In this document: piece by piece, positions 1 through 8,918 of the stretch | Layout: the number at the start of each line of letters is the position of its first letter | How positions within the stretch are numbered: position 1 is the stretch's first letter | Source of the DNA: CAKSQF01 sp964582375 | GTDB lineage: Bacteria; Bacillota; Clostridia; Oscillospirales; CAG-272 | Reading direction: 5' to 3' | NCBI GenBank assembly: GCA_964582375.1 | Contig: CAZORL010000008.1 | Location: 1-61,390, forward strand | Length of the DNA stretch: 61,390 bases | Translations under genes and position numbers: made by a program | Notes under the pieces: model-generated | Database searches by the model: none | Seen by the model: the letters and a program-made list of their open reading frames with translations, nothing else | What the model was told of the DNA's origin: nothing

Positions 1-10
1 CCCCCACAAA

Positions 11-43
11 TATCTTGTATCTTGTATCTTGTATCTTGTATCT
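11..43. repeat. Heptanucleotide tandem repeat
   Basis: Four perfect copies of TATCTTG followed by a partial fifth copy (TATCT). It lies in the intergenic space before malQ, next to an intergenic palindrome. Confidence 0.85.
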
Positions 44-60
44 GATTCCAAGGTCACGCC

Positions 61-93
61 GAAGCCTCCCTCCCATGGGAAGCCATTGGCAAA
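61..93. repeat. End of an intergenic palindromic repeat element
   Basis: The stretch ends in CCATTGGCAAA, the reverse complement of TTTGCCAATGG found at 61358-61368, and has a TCCCATGGGA palindrome beside it. It looks like a diverged, opposite-orientation end of the same dispersed element that begins at the right edge of the window. Confidence 0.5.
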
Positions 94-176
94 TGATGTT
101 TCTGATATCGTCCGATCCATCATATATTCGACTTTCACAAATTACTATTTCAATCAACCATAAAAGGAGGCACAGC

Positions 177-1616
177 ATGAAAAGATCCGGAGTTCTCATG
201 CACATATCATCCCTTCCCGGCGGATACGGATGCGGATCGTTCGGCATTCCGGCATACAAATTCATCGATCTGCTTGCCGAGAGTGGATTTTCGATCTGGC
301 AGACACTGCCGTTCGGATGGCCCGACGAGTACGGCTCACCCTACAAGGCGATCTCGGCTTTTGCGGGCAATCCGTATTTTATCGATCTTCCCACACTCAG
401 GCACGAGGGACTGATCACCGACGCAGAGCTTGCGTCTGCCGCCGAGAAAAATCCATACAACTGCGAGTTCCAAAGACTTCAAGAGGAGCGTATTCCGCTT
501 CTTTTTTCCGCATCAAGGCGTGTATCGATCGATGAGCGTATCAAGGTCGAGGAATTTATCGAAAGCCACAAGCATCTTGCCGATTTTTGCATTTTTATGG
601 CAAAAAAATCGGCAAACGGCAACGCTATATGGCAAAGCTTTGACGAGAGCGTTGAGATCGACCCCGACTGCCTGTTCATGCACAAATTCATCCAATACAA
701 ATTTTACACGCAGTGGATGATGATAAAATCATACGCCGCCTCACGCGGTATATCGATAATCGGCGATCTGCCGATCTATCCCGACCTCGACAGCTCGGAT
801 GTTTACGCAAACCCCGATCTGTTCTTGCTCGACGAAAATTACCGCCCGACAGCAGTCGCAGGGGTTCCGCCCGACTATTTCTCGCCTGACGGTCAGCTCT
901 GGGGCAATCCGCTCTACGATTTTACGGCAATGAAGGCTGACGGCTACAAATGGTGGCTCGATCGCCTGTCATGGCAGCTGACCCTCTTTGACGGGGTGCG
1001 GATCGACCATTTCAGAGCATTTTCCGAGTTTTTCGCCGTGCCCGCCGACAGTATGCTGCCCAAGGACGGACATTGGCAAAAGGGGCCGGGCCTTCAATTT
1101 GTCAGACTGCTGAAAAAGGCGGCGGGAGATCGGCTCATTATCGCCGAGGATCTCGGCGACATTGACGAAAAAGTCGTATCGCTTCTTGAAAGATCGGGGC
1201 TTCCCGGTATGCGAGTCTTCCAATTTGCCTTCGTTTCGGACGATTCTGTCCACAAACCGCACCTTTATCCCGAAAACTGCGTTGCCTATTCGGGCACGCA
1301 TGACAACAACACCCTGCTCGGCTATCTCTGGGAGGCATCGGGTGGCGAAAAATCGCAGATCTGCGACTATATAGGATATCCCCCCGATCGCTGGCAGTCA
1401 GCCTGCCCCGAGATCATGAAGACCCTGCTCCGCTCGCCTGCCGATCGAGTGATATTCCCGATACAGGACATTTTGGGCTACGGCTCGGACACGCGCATGA
1501 ACAAACCGGGCACAAGCTCCGACAACTGGGCGTTCCGCGTCACCGAAGATCAGCTCGCCGCCATCGACAGATCGCGCTTTCACTATCTCAACAAAATGTT
1601 CTCAAGATGCAAATAA
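177..1616 (+). CDS. malQ: 4-alpha-glucanotransferase (amylomaltase, GH77)
   Basis: Cytoplasmic disproportionating enzyme that moves alpha-1,4-glucan segments between maltodextrins and releases glucose. The product is 479 residues, usual for bacterial MalQ of about 500. GH77 hallmarks are visible: RIDHFRAF with the nucleophile Asp near 276, IAEDLG with the acid/base Glu near 324, and SGTHDNNT with the third carboxylate near 376. The ATG at 177 follows AAAAGGAGG at the right spacing, whereas the in-frame extension upstream to position 15 crosses repeats and has no ribosome site. A strong hairpin terminator follows. It stands alone, but fits the carbohydrate genes elsewhere in the window. Confidence 0.95.
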   Translation: MKRSGVLMHISSLPGGYGCGSFGIPAYKFIDLLAESGFSIWQTLPFGWPDEYGSPYKAISAFAGNPYFIDLPTLRHEGLITDAELASAAEKNPYNCEFQRLQEERIPLLFSASRRVSIDERIKVEEFIESHKHLADFCIFMAKKSANGNAIWQSFDESVEIDPDCLFMHKFIQYKFYTQWMMIKSYAASRGISIIGDLPIYPDLDSSDVYANPDLFLLDENYRPTAVAGVPPDYFSPDGQLWGNPLYDFTAMKADGYKWWLDRLSWQLTLFDGVRIDHFRAFSEFFAVPADSMLPKDGHWQKGPGLQFVRLLKKAAGDRLIIAEDLGDIDEKVVSLLERSGLPGMRVFQFAFVSDDSVHKPHLYPENCVAYSGTHDNNTLLGYLWEASGGEKSQICDYIGYPPDRWQSACPEIMKTLLRSPADRVIFPIQDILGYGSDTRMNKPGTSSDNWAFRVTEDQLAAIDRSRFHYLNKMFSRCK

Positions 1617-1626
1617 ACCGCCATTT

Positions 1627-1658
1627 CCCCCACACATTTTGCCGAAAATGTGTGGGGG
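1627..1658 (+). terminator. Hairpin terminator after malQ
   Basis: A perfect 14-bp stem (CCCCCACACATTTT and its complement) around a GCCG tetraloop, starting ten bases after the malQ stop. There is no long U-run; the next promoter begins five bases later. Confidence 0.75.
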
Positions 1659-1662
1659 ATAC

Positions 1663-1691
1663 TTGACAAATGTATGTTTTTGTGATATACT
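1663..1691 (+). promoter_or_regulatory. Promoter of the secreted discoidin-domain gene
   Basis: TTGACA (1663-1668), 17 bp, TATACT (1686-1691) with an extended TG upstream of the -10 box. The start codon is about 45 bases downstream. Confidence 0.85.
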
Positions 1692-1739
1692 TCAAACAGC
1701 AGAGCCACGTGCAAACAACAGAGAAAAGAGGAACAAATT

Positions 1740-4415
1740 ATGTCAACTTCACGCATCAAACAGATCCTGTCGGCAACGCTTGCGACGGTGCTGACTCTTG
1801 GGTCGGCGGCGGCGATCGGAAACATTTCGAGTGTATTTGCCGACAATACCGAACCGCCAACCGTCGATTTGGACGAAAACATCATGCTTTCGGTCTTTTG
1901 GCCGCCCACGCCCGACTACATTAACGACGAGCAATATCGTCTGATGGCAGATGCGGGCATCAACTGGGTAATGGGCTCGGGCGAGGAAACGCTCGCCACG
2001 GTCGAAAATCAAAAAAAGATGCTTGCCCTTTGCGAAAAGTACGGCATCAAGCTGATCGCGCACGACAGCAGCCTCGGCACTGAACTGAGCGGAAAATCAG
2101 AGGAATATGTCGCATCGCAGGTGAGCAAATACTTTGACTACAGTGCGCTCGGCGGCTTTTACATCAAAGACGAACCATACAATCCGAACGAATACCTTGA
2201 CATATACACTAATTTGAAAAAGGCGTTCCCCGACGGATACATGCATCTGAACTTCTTCACGAGTGCCGCGTACATTTCGGATGAGTTGTACAAAGGGCAA
2301 ATGAACGACTGGTGCCGTCTGTGCGCCGCAAACGGATATCCGGTAGACTATCTGATCTATGACCGCTATCCCTTCGGGCTTCAGGCAGGCACGATGGACA
2401 GAGGCGGATTTTACTCAAACATTCGTGCGGTACACGATGTCGGACTCGAAAACGATGTGCGCACGGGAACATACATTCAGACAGTCAAGCAGTCTGCCCT
2501 TTTCAGACGCCCGACCGCATCCGAGCTTCGCTATGAGATGTACTCATCGCTTGCGTTCGGCTTCAAACAGCTCTCGTTCTTCACATGGTTCACGCCCGTC
2601 AACAGGAACGAGCCATTCGAGGATGGAATAATCAGCCCCACGGGCGTTCCGAACGAGCATTACGAATACATAAAAGAGATCAATCACGAAATACTCGCGA
2701 TCGGCTCAACGCTTGTAAAATGCGACGCTCTCGAGGTTTATCTGAACGGCAAAGACACGTACGGTCAGCCATCGATCCCGAGCGATTTCTTCGTACAGCC
2801 GCAGAAAAACGATCAATCCTACACCGTCTCCTTCTTAAAGCACAAGGAGACCGGGCGTAACTATCTGATGGTCGTAAACAACGATTACACAAACGCATCC
2901 GAGGTCGATCTGACCTTTGACAGCTCGATCACCTCCCTTTCGAGCGTCAGACGCACCGACGGCAGTCTTGCCCCGGTCGAGCTTGACAACGGAAGTCTGC
3001 ATCTTGATCTTGCCGCAGGCGATGCCGCATTTTTTGCCCTGCCCGAGGGTCTTGATTTTGACAAAAGATCGACCGAACAGCCGAGGGCAGAGACCAATCT
3101 TGCGGCAGGCGCACTCATCACCGCCGTGCAATCGGTCGGAAAGGGCGGATACTATCTCTCGTTTTTGAGCGATGGCAAACGTTTTGCCGATGACGGGGTC
3201 ATGGGCTGGCGTTCGGAAAACTCGGATGATATCTCGCTGAACATCGATCTTAAAAATGAACTGTCCTTCAACAGGATCGATCTCTATCCCGAGGGCACGC
3301 TTTTCGGCTACGGCGAATTTTTCCCCGAGTCGGTGAGCGTTTCGGTATCGACAGACGGCAAGAATTACACCGAGGTCACATCGGTTCAAGACATCGGCGC
3401 GCGTCGCGAGGCACTGTCGATCGCCCTGCCGAAGACCGAGAAAGCACGCTACATAAAGCTCGATCTTTCAAAATGCCGCAGTGAGTACGTGTCGCTCTGC
3501 GAGATAGAAATCTACAATGATGACGGCAGTCTTCCCCCACCCGAGGTCAACGATCCGCTTGCGATCACAAACGAGGTCATCTCCTACAAAAAGGGGCAGG
3601 ATCTCGCATTCAAAAAGCCTGTCTACCCCTCATCGACTACTCCGGAGGTCGGTTTCCGCGAATGGGGATGGGCGGCAGACTTCATCAACAACGGAATTGA
3701 CGGTCAGGGATGGACGTCCAACGTCAAACTGCACTACACGCCCGATGCGACCGAATATATCGTCATCGACCTTGGCGATCTGTTCGCCGTAGACAAGGTC
3801 GTTGTCAAAACTCGCGGCACATTCCCGTTGGACTTCCGCATCGAAATGTCAACCGACGGTAAAGAATGGAGCGAGATCGTCTCCCAAAAGAACGCAAGGA
3901 ACTACAAGGAAGGAACCGAGCTGACCTTCACTCCTCCGGACGGCAAAGGCGTTGTCGGACGGTTCTTGCGCTTCATCGGAACACGTCTGCGTGACGCATC
4001 CAACAACGACGGCTACCTGCTGCAACTGGGCAACATTTCAGCATACGGTCTGCCATATTGCGACAAGACCGAGCTTTCGGCAACCGTCAAGGAATACGAG
4101 GCTCGCGGCGGCGACCTCAATGCGGTAAAATATCAGACCGCACTCAAGGGGGTCAACAACGAGTATCTGACCCAGTCGCAGGCAAACGCCTACACAAAGG
4201 CTCTGCAGGGCATTCTTCCCGAGGAAGCTGAACCGCTCCCCAAGCCTCCGAGCGACACTGCCACGGACATCCCCCTTCCGAGTGATGACATTGGTGATAC
4301 AAAGAAGGGCAACACACCGCTTATCATAGGACTCACTGCAGGCGCGCTGATCATAATCGCCGCCGCGGCAGCCGTGATAGTCATTACAAAGAAAAAGAAG
4401 AAGGATAATAAATAA
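1740..4415 (+). CDS. Secreted, membrane-anchored TIM-barrel-like/discoidin-domain protein
   Basis: An 891-residue cell-surface protein. It starts with a signal peptide (about 1-35, ending near SVFA-D). A region at about 40-430 reads like a glycoside-hydrolase-type TIM barrel, with an IKDEP motif near 141-145 and a Trp/Phe-rich LSFFTWF segment. Two F5/8 type C (discoidin-like) segments follow at about 450-600 and 610-780, each with the R-x-I-x-L-D and ADFI/DDGV-type features of carbohydrate-binding sandwiches. After a Pro-rich linker comes a single membrane helix and a KKKKKDNK tail; there is no LPxTG motif. The role is probably binding or cleaving glycans at the cell surface. The catalytic assignment is inference, since no known GH family was recognised with certainty. 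Confidence 0.75.
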   Translation: MSTSRIKQILSATLATVLTLGSAAAIGNISSVFADNTEPPTVDLDENIMLSVFWPPTPDYINDEQYRLMADAGINWVMGSGEETLATVENQKKMLALCEKYGIKLIAHDSSLGTELSGKSEEYVASQVSKYFDYSALGGFYIKDEPYNPNEYLDIYTNLKKAFPDGYMHLNFFTSAAYISDELYKGQMNDWCRLCAANGYPVDYLIYDRYPFGLQAGTMDRGGFYSNIRAVHDVGLENDVRTGTYIQTVKQSALFRRPTASELRYEMYSSLAFGFKQLSFFTWFTPVNRNEPFEDGIISPTGVPNEHYEYIKEINHEILAIGSTLVKCDALEVYLNGKDTYGQPSIPSDFFVQPQKNDQSYTVSFLKHKETGRNYLMVVNNDYTNASEVDLTFDSSITSLSSVRRTDGSLAPVELDNGSLHLDLAAGDAAFFALPEGLDFDKRSTEQPRAETNLAAGALITAVQSVGKGGYYLSFLSDGKRFADDGVMGWRSENSDDISLNIDLKNELSFNRIDLYPEGTLFGYGEFFPESVSVSVSTDGKNYTEVTSVQDIGARREALSIALPKTEKARYIKLDLSKCRSEYVSLCEIEIYNDDGSLPPPEVNDPLAITNEVISYKKGQDLAFKKPVYPSSTTPEVGFREWGWAADFINNGIDGQGWTSNVKLHYTPDATEYIVIDLGDLFAVDKVVVKTRGTFPLDFRIEMSTDGKEWSEIVSQKNARNYKEGTELTFTPPDGKGVVGRFLRFIGTRLRDASNNDGYLLQLGNISAYGLPYCDKTELSATVKEYEARGGDLNAVKYQTALKGVNNEYLTQSQANAYTKALQGILPEEAEPLPKPPSDTATDIPLPSDDIGDTKKGNTPLIIGLTAGALIIIAAAAAVIVITKKKKKDNK

Positions 4416-4417
4416 GC

Positions 4418-4468
4418 AAAAGATCTGTCTCAAATGCCGTCACTCGGCATTTGAGGCAGATCTTTTGC
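4418..4468 (+). terminator. Terminator after the discoidin-domain gene; left copy of a 40-bp direct repeat
   Basis: A long hairpin whose arms AAAAGATCTG and CAGATCTTTT enclose CTCAAATGCCG/CGGCATTTGAG. It ends in TTTT, so it works as a terminator for the plus-strand gene and possibly for the convergent module on the minus strand. Bases 4426-4465 recur exactly at 6238-6277. Confidence 0.85.
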
Positions 4469-4483
4469 GGTCAGAAACAGTGT

Positions 4484-5014
4484 CTATTTGAGAAGATCAA
4501 AGAGATACCCCTCATCCGATCTGTGTTTGCTGTGCGTTCTGTGGTACTCGGTAATCGCCGAGACCAAAAGATCGGTGCGATCTTTGAAGTAATTCTCATA
4601 AAACTTGCTCGAATTATCGTATTTTTGGCGATTAAACCTTATATTTTGCTTGCAAAACTCTTTCGGTTTTTGCTTTGATTTGACTTTTTCAAACTCGCGT
4701 ATTGCTCCCTCTGCGATTATCAGCAAGATCTCAAGTTCGGGCTTTGTGCAAAATTTTCTTTTCTCCGCGATAGACATTGAAAGCTCTTTCGGCACTTTCA
4801 GATCGTCCGACATTTTATCACCGATACGGAATATTGATATATCTCCGTGGTACGCACCAAGTGACGGCTTTAGTTGCGGATCTGTGAGCTGTCTTGCGTG
4901 AAAGGGGCGCAGATCGAGCAGATCGTCTCTCGAAAAGATCAATTTATCGCTGTCAAGCAGAAGATTAACGATTGCAAGCTCGTTCGGACCCTCGCACATA
5001 ACAAGTATCTTCAT
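4484..5014 (-). CDS. Small TOPRIM/RloB-like protein, second gene of an ATPase module
   Basis: A 176-residue protein. Its start codon overlaps the ATPase stop (ATGA, 5011-5014), so the two are translationally coupled. It opens with a hydrophobic strand and MCEGPNE (Glu 8), the usual first TOPRIM motif. A later IFRIGDKMSDD stretch (Asp 66, 70, 71) could be the second acidic motif, and KPELEILLIIAEG (91-103) resembles the conserved Glu-bearing segment of RloB/DUF4276-like proteins. TOPRIM partners of OLD-, PARIS- or RloAB-type ATPases are nucleases or effectors. A similar effector role is inferred here from order and motifs. The exact family was not recognised, and a housekeeping role cannot be excluded. 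Confidence 0.65.
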   Translation of the reverse strand: MKILVMCEGPNELAIVNLLLDSDKLIFSRDDLLDLRPFHARQLTDPQLKPSLGAYHGDISIFRIGDKMSDDLKVPKELSMSIAEKRKFCTKPELEILLIIAEGAIREFEKVKSKQKPKEFCKQNIRFNRQKYDNSSKFYENYFKDRTDLLVSAITEYHRTHSKHRSDEGYLFDLLK

Positions 5015-6129
5015 AACAGCAATTCCTTCTTTATGCTCATGAGATCATCATAATTCACCGACGTTTTGAACGTATCATTGTAAAACTGTCGGCTTTTAGA
5101 CAATTCGGTTCGAATATTGAATGTCTCGTACATGTTTTCGGCGTTGATTTTTTTATCTGCACGGCAGACCCAAATATTGTCCTGACGATTAAAGAGATCA
5201 AGAAGCTCGCAATAATGAGTCGAAAAGCAGAGAGTGGCGTTTTTTCTGTTGACCGCTTTGTCCTTGTACAGATTTATAATGTTTTCAACGAGCACCTTGT
5301 GAAAATGGTTTTCTATCTCGTCGATCACAAGATCAAAACCATTCCTCAAAGAGGCAACGGCGGTAACATAGAGAAGAAGCCCCTTCGTCGTTCCGCTCGA
5401 CAAAAAATGCAAAAGCTCTTTGTCCGACACTACCCTCTTTCCATCCGCTAGTACGAGCTCGTAATTATGTTCGTCAAGCATCGTCAGCCCATCGATATTT
5501 CTGTCGAAAAGGTGCAAAATCTTAGAAAGGATGGTAGCTGATATGCCATATCTCTTAAGAGCACTGAACATAAGGTGGTAAGTGTCAACGCCCTCACCGT
5601 CCGAATTAAAGAAAAGTGCGCGCGTTTCTTTTTTCTTTAGGACAAAAAACACTATTGAGGTGTCCTCGGGAAGCATGCCTATATTCTGAACGGACACAAA
5701 ATCAGCGTCATCAAAGATTGATCCAACCTTCGTCTTGTAATAAGTCTTGTGATATAGCCGCTGATCGACAAATATCGCTTTGTCTCTGAATGTTTGCGAC
5801 CTTTCAATGTCGGTCGTGTACTTGTATATCTCACCCTCGTGATAAAAAATCAGCACGAGCTTCGCACCGTCGCAATCGTAGCCTTTATCCTCAAGCGAAA
5901 ATTCGCCGAGTATCGAATAAGCGCAATCGAGCAGTTCGAGAAAAGAGGTCTTGCCCGACGCATTTTTGCCAATGAATGCGATCGTATTATAGGTAAAAAG
6001 CCCTTCGGCAACCTCTTGAAGTTCATATTCCTTGTCCTGCGCGGTCTTTTTGGACTTTGCCGTAAAATCAAGGACGCAGTCATCTTGCAGATTTTTGAAT
6101 CCCGACGCTTTTACATAAAGCAGTTTCAT
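5011..6129 (-). CDS. AAA-type (OLD/RloA-like) ATPase, first gene of a putative defence module
   Basis: A 372-residue ABC/SMC-like ATPase. It starts with MKLLYVKASGFKNL, the usual first strand of AAA_15/AAA_21 proteins. The Walker A motif GKNASGKT is at 54-61, a signature-like LSSGTTKG near 240, a Walker B motif LVIDEIEN near 268 and a switch His in FSTHYCELLD near 303. The chosen ATG has AAAGGAG at good spacing; the longer frame to 6255 has none. Codon use and base composition are visibly more AT-rich than in malQ or mtaB. Family members act with TOPRIM, HNH or other effectors in phage-defence systems (RloAB, AbiL, PARIS, Septu), so a defence role is likely but inferred. Confidence 0.8.
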   Translation of the reverse strand: MKLLYVKASGFKNLQDDCVLDFTAKSKKTAQDKEYELQEVAEGLFTYNTIAFIGKNASGKTSFLELLDCAYSILGEFSLEDKGYDCDGAKLVLIFYHEGEIYKYTTDIERSQTFRDKAIFVDQRLYHKTYYKTKVGSIFDDADFVSVQNIGMLPEDTSIVFFVLKKKETRALFFNSDGEGVDTYHLMFSALKRYGISATILSKILHLFDRNIDGLTMLDEHNYELVLADGKRVVSDKELLHFLSSGTTKGLLLYVTAVASLRNGFDLVIDEIENHFHKVLVENIINLYKDKAVNRKNATLCFSTHYCELLDLFNRQDNIWVCRADKKINAENMYETFNIRTELSKSRQFYNDTFKTSVNYDDLMSIKKELLL

Positions 6130-6151
6130 TTTCACACTCTCCTTTGCATCT

Positions 6152-6180
6152 ATTATACACCAAAAATCAAGAATAAACAA
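6152..6180 (-). promoter_or_regulatory. Promoter of the ATPase-TOPRIM module
   Basis: On the minus strand TTGTTT (6175-6180), 17 bp, TATAAT (6152-6157). It gives a leader of about 15-20 bases, so this is probably a short or tightly placed promoter. Confidence 0.65.
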
Positions 6181-6237
6181 TAGTTTTGTTTGAATTTCAG
6201 TCAAAATAAATGAAAACTTTTTTTGAACGCATGTTTG

Positions 6238-6277
6238 TGTCTCAAATGCCGTCACTCGGCATTTGAGGCAGATCTTT
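6238..6277. repeat. Right copy of the 40-bp direct repeat (orphan hairpin)
   Basis: Forty bases identical to 4426-4465. Here the hairpin lacks the outer left arm and lies upstream of two divergent genes, where a terminator has no gene to serve. It looks like a duplicated remnant bordering the inserted ATPase module. Confidence 0.8.
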
Positions 6278-6393
6278 GCGGTATGCCGCGATCAGCGAAC
6301 AATTGGCTCTATTCGTGTGGGATAAATAAATCGACCGCCAAAGAGCAATTTGCAAAAACAGGCAATAATTCTCATCGGAATATCGCAAAATCA

Positions 6394-6422
6394 TTGACAA
6401 GAGCCGTATTTTGTGATAAAAT
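6394..6422 (+). promoter_or_regulatory. Promoter of the mtaB operon
   Basis: TTGACA (6394-6399), 17 bp, TAAAAT (6417-6422), with TGTGA just before the -10 box. Confidence 0.85.
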
Positions 6423-6458
6423 AGAGCATATCGATACAAACAAATTGAAGGAAAGAAA

Positions 6459-7778
6459 ATGACATTTACCATTCACACGCTCGGCTGTAAGGTCAATCAA
6501 TATGAGAGCGAGGTCATGTCTGAGGCACTCATCGGTGCAGGGCTGAAACCTGCCGACAAGGGCGAGACATCCGACATTTACATTATAAACAGCTGTGCGG
6601 TAACCGCCGAATCGGAGCGCAAGGCAAGGCAGATCGTCAGGCGGTCGATATCCGAAAATCCGTCCGCTTATGTGATCGTGACAGGCTGCTATGCACAGCT
6701 AAGCGCAGACGAACTGCTCGCGATCGACGGCGTTTCATATGTTTGCGGCAACTACGCCAAAATGGAGGCAGTAAACGCCGCGCTCCTCTATGCCGCCTGC
6801 GGAAAAAGGCTGTGCGGTGCGTGCATCAAGCCGCTTGAGGGCGCGAAATTCGAGCCTTCAAAGATACAAAAAAGCGAGAGAACTCGCGCCTATGTCAAGA
6901 TCGAGGACGGATGCGACTCGGTCTGCGCTTACTGTGCGATAAAAAACGCACGCGGTCCCGTCAGATCGAAGCCGCTTGCCGATGTGTACGACGAGATCGC
7001 CGCCCTGACCCAGTCGGGTTATCGAGAGGTCGTTTTGACCGGCATCGAGATATCCGCGTGGGGCAAAGATCTTGAAAAAGATATCCACGGCAAGCCGACA
7101 TGCGATCTTTGCGATCTTGTGCTCTCTCTTGAATCGATCGACAAGCTCGACAGAGTACGGCTCGGCTCACTCGATCCCTCTCTCCTGACGCCGACCTTTA
7201 CCAAACGGCTGTCGGCATCCACCAAGCTATGCCCACACTTTCATCTGTCCCTGCAGAGCGGATGCGACAAAACGCTTGCCGCCATGCGTCGAAGGTACAA
7301 CACGCAGATGGTCGCACGCAATGTTGCCGCCATACGAGATTATTTTCCGAGTGCGGGATTTACTGCAGACACGATCGTCGGCTTCCCCGGCGAGACAAAC
7401 GAGGATTTCGAGGCAACCAAAAGCTTTATTGCCGATCTGAGATTGACCTACAACCACATTTTCCCCTTTTCGAGGCGAAAGAACACCGAGGCATACGACA
7501 TGTCATGTCAGATCGACGAGGGTGAAAAGAGCCGCCGTCTTCATGAGCTTGAGAAAATTCGCGACCGATCGAGAGCCGAGGTCATCGAAAACACTATCGG
7601 GGGCATCGTCGAGGTGCTCTTTGAGGAGCGACAGGGCGAGATCGTCAAGGGACACACGCGCTCATTTATCGAGGTCGGCGTAACGTCCGACATCGATCTG
7701 CGCGGCAAGATAGGCACGGTTGAAACAAAAACCATCAAAGACGGCGTGCTCATCGGCAGTTTGCTGTCTGTTAAATAG
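6459..7778 (+). CDS. mtaB: tRNA t6A37 methylthiotransferase MtaB
   Basis: Radical-SAM enzyme that adds a methylthio group to C2 of N6-threonylcarbamoyladenosine at position 37 of ANN-decoding tRNAs. The 439-residue length is normal. Three N-terminal cysteines (10, 46, 77; LGCKVNQ, NSCAVT, TGCYAQ) hold the auxiliary cluster. CxxxCxxC at 152-159 (CDSVCAYC) holds the SAM cluster. A C-terminal TRAM-like stretch contains GHTRSF. The MtaB-type LGCKVNQYESE start separates it from MiaB and RimO. It heads an operon with alr 17 bases downstream. Confidence 0.95.
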   Translation: MTFTIHTLGCKVNQYESEVMSEALIGAGLKPADKGETSDIYIINSCAVTAESERKARQIVRRSISENPSAYVIVTGCYAQLSADELLAIDGVSYVCGNYAKMEAVNAALLYAACGKRLCGACIKPLEGAKFEPSKIQKSERTRAYVKIEDGCDSVCAYCAIKNARGPVRSKPLADVYDEIAALTQSGYREVVLTGIEISAWGKDLEKDIHGKPTCDLCDLVLSLESIDKLDRVRLGSLDPSLLTPTFTKRLSASTKLCPHFHLSLQSGCDKTLAAMRRRYNTQMVARNVAAIRDYFPSAGFTADTIVGFPGETNEDFEATKSFIADLRLTYNHIFPFSRRKNTEAYDMSCQIDEGEKSRRLHELEKIRDRSRAEVIENTIGGIVEVLFEERQGEIVKGHTRSFIEVGVTSDIDLRGKIGTVETKTIKDGVLIGSLLSVK

Positions 7779-7795
7779 ATCAACGGAGAAATTTA

Positions 7796-8908
7796 ATGCA
7801 AGACTACACACTTTACCGCACATATGCGGAAATAAATCTGACAAACATAAGGAGAAATCTGCTTGCCTGCATGAGGCTGATCCCCGACGGCGTAAAGCCT
7901 GTCGGAATTGTCAAAGCCAACGCATACGGGCACGGAGCGGTGCGCGTTTCGGGAATCATCCACGATCTCGTCGATGCCTTTGCCGTCGCAACGGTTGACG
8001 AGGCGATCGAGCTGAAGACTTGCGGCTTCGAGGCACCGATATACATACTCGGTTACGCACATCCGTCATCATACAAAACGCTTATCGAGAACGATATCAT
8101 CCCCGCAATCTACAAAGAGGAGGATGCGGCAGCGATCGCAGCTGTTGCCAAGCAGATGGGAAAGCGTGCGAAGATCAATGTCAAGGTCGATACGGGCATG
8201 GGACGCATCGGCTTTCCTTGGGACAGCAAAGGAAGTGATGCGGTCTGCCGAATTGCAAGACTCGATTCTCTCGAGCTTTACGGTCTGTTCATGCATTTTG
8301 CGACAGCCGACAGTGCCGACAAGAGCTTTGCGGATGTACAATTTGAGCGATTTAACAAATTCATAGACACATGCGCATCCTCCGGTGTACATTTCACGAA
8401 TGTCACATGTGCAAATTCGGCGGCGGTGCTTGAAATGCCCTACACGGCAAAGACCGAGATGCGCGTCGGGATCGCACTCTACGGCTACCTGCCCTCGGAC
8501 GAGGTCAAGACCGACACGAAGCTCCTGCCCGCACTGACATGGAAAAGCCACATCGTACACATCAAAGAGATCGAGGCAGGCGACAGCATAGGATACGGCA
8601 GGACGTTTGTGGCAGACAGCCCCAAAAGGATAGCGACAATCCCTGTCGGCTATGCGGACGGCTACCCCCGTGCGCTGTCAAACAAGGGAAGGGTCAAGAT
8701 AGCAGGCAAATGGGCACCGGTTGTCGGCAGGGTTTGCATGGACATGTTCATGGTTGACGTGACCGACATCGATGCACACGACGGCGACGAGGTAACACTG
8801 CTTGGCGAAGGCTTTGACGCAAACGATTTCGCAAAGCTCTGCGGCACGATCTCATACGAGATACTTTGCGGCATTTCGTCGAGAGTGGCAAGAATTTATG
8901 TAAAATAA
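7796..8908 (+). CDS. alr: Alanine racemase
   Basis: PLP enzyme interconverting L- and D-alanine for peptidoglycan. It has 370 residues, the family norm. The PLP lysine is K40 in VKANAYGHG, and the opposing catalytic tyrosine is Y267 in IGYGRTF. GYADGYPR and the GRVCMDMFMVDVT stretch, both typical of the C-terminal domain, are present. It starts at an ATG after CGGAGA, 17 bases beyond mtaB, and is followed after ten bases by the phosphatase gene, so the three are co-transcribed. Confidence 0.96.
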   Translation: MQDYTLYRTYAEINLTNIRRNLLACMRLIPDGVKPVGIVKANAYGHGAVRVSGIIHDLVDAFAVATVDEAIELKTCGFEAPIYILGYAHPSSYKTLIENDIIPAIYKEEDAAAIAAVAKQMGKRAKINVKVDTGMGRIGFPWDSKGSDAVCRIARLDSLELYGLFMHFATADSADKSFADVQFERFNKFIDTCASSGVHFTNVTCANSAAVLEMPYTAKTEMRVGIALYGYLPSDEVKTDTKLLPALTWKSHIVHIKEIEAGDSIGYGRTFVADSPKRIATIPVGYADGYPRALSNKGRVKIAGKWAPVVGRVCMDMFMVDVTDIDAHDGDEVTLLGEGFDANDFAKLCGTISYEILCGISSRVARIYVK

Positions 8909-8918
8909 GGTATTTGCT

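Noticed and set aside
4451..4678. 75-residue gene on the plus strand after the terminator
   Set aside because: It begins in the hairpin, lacks a ribosome site and is antisense to the TOPRIM-like gene.
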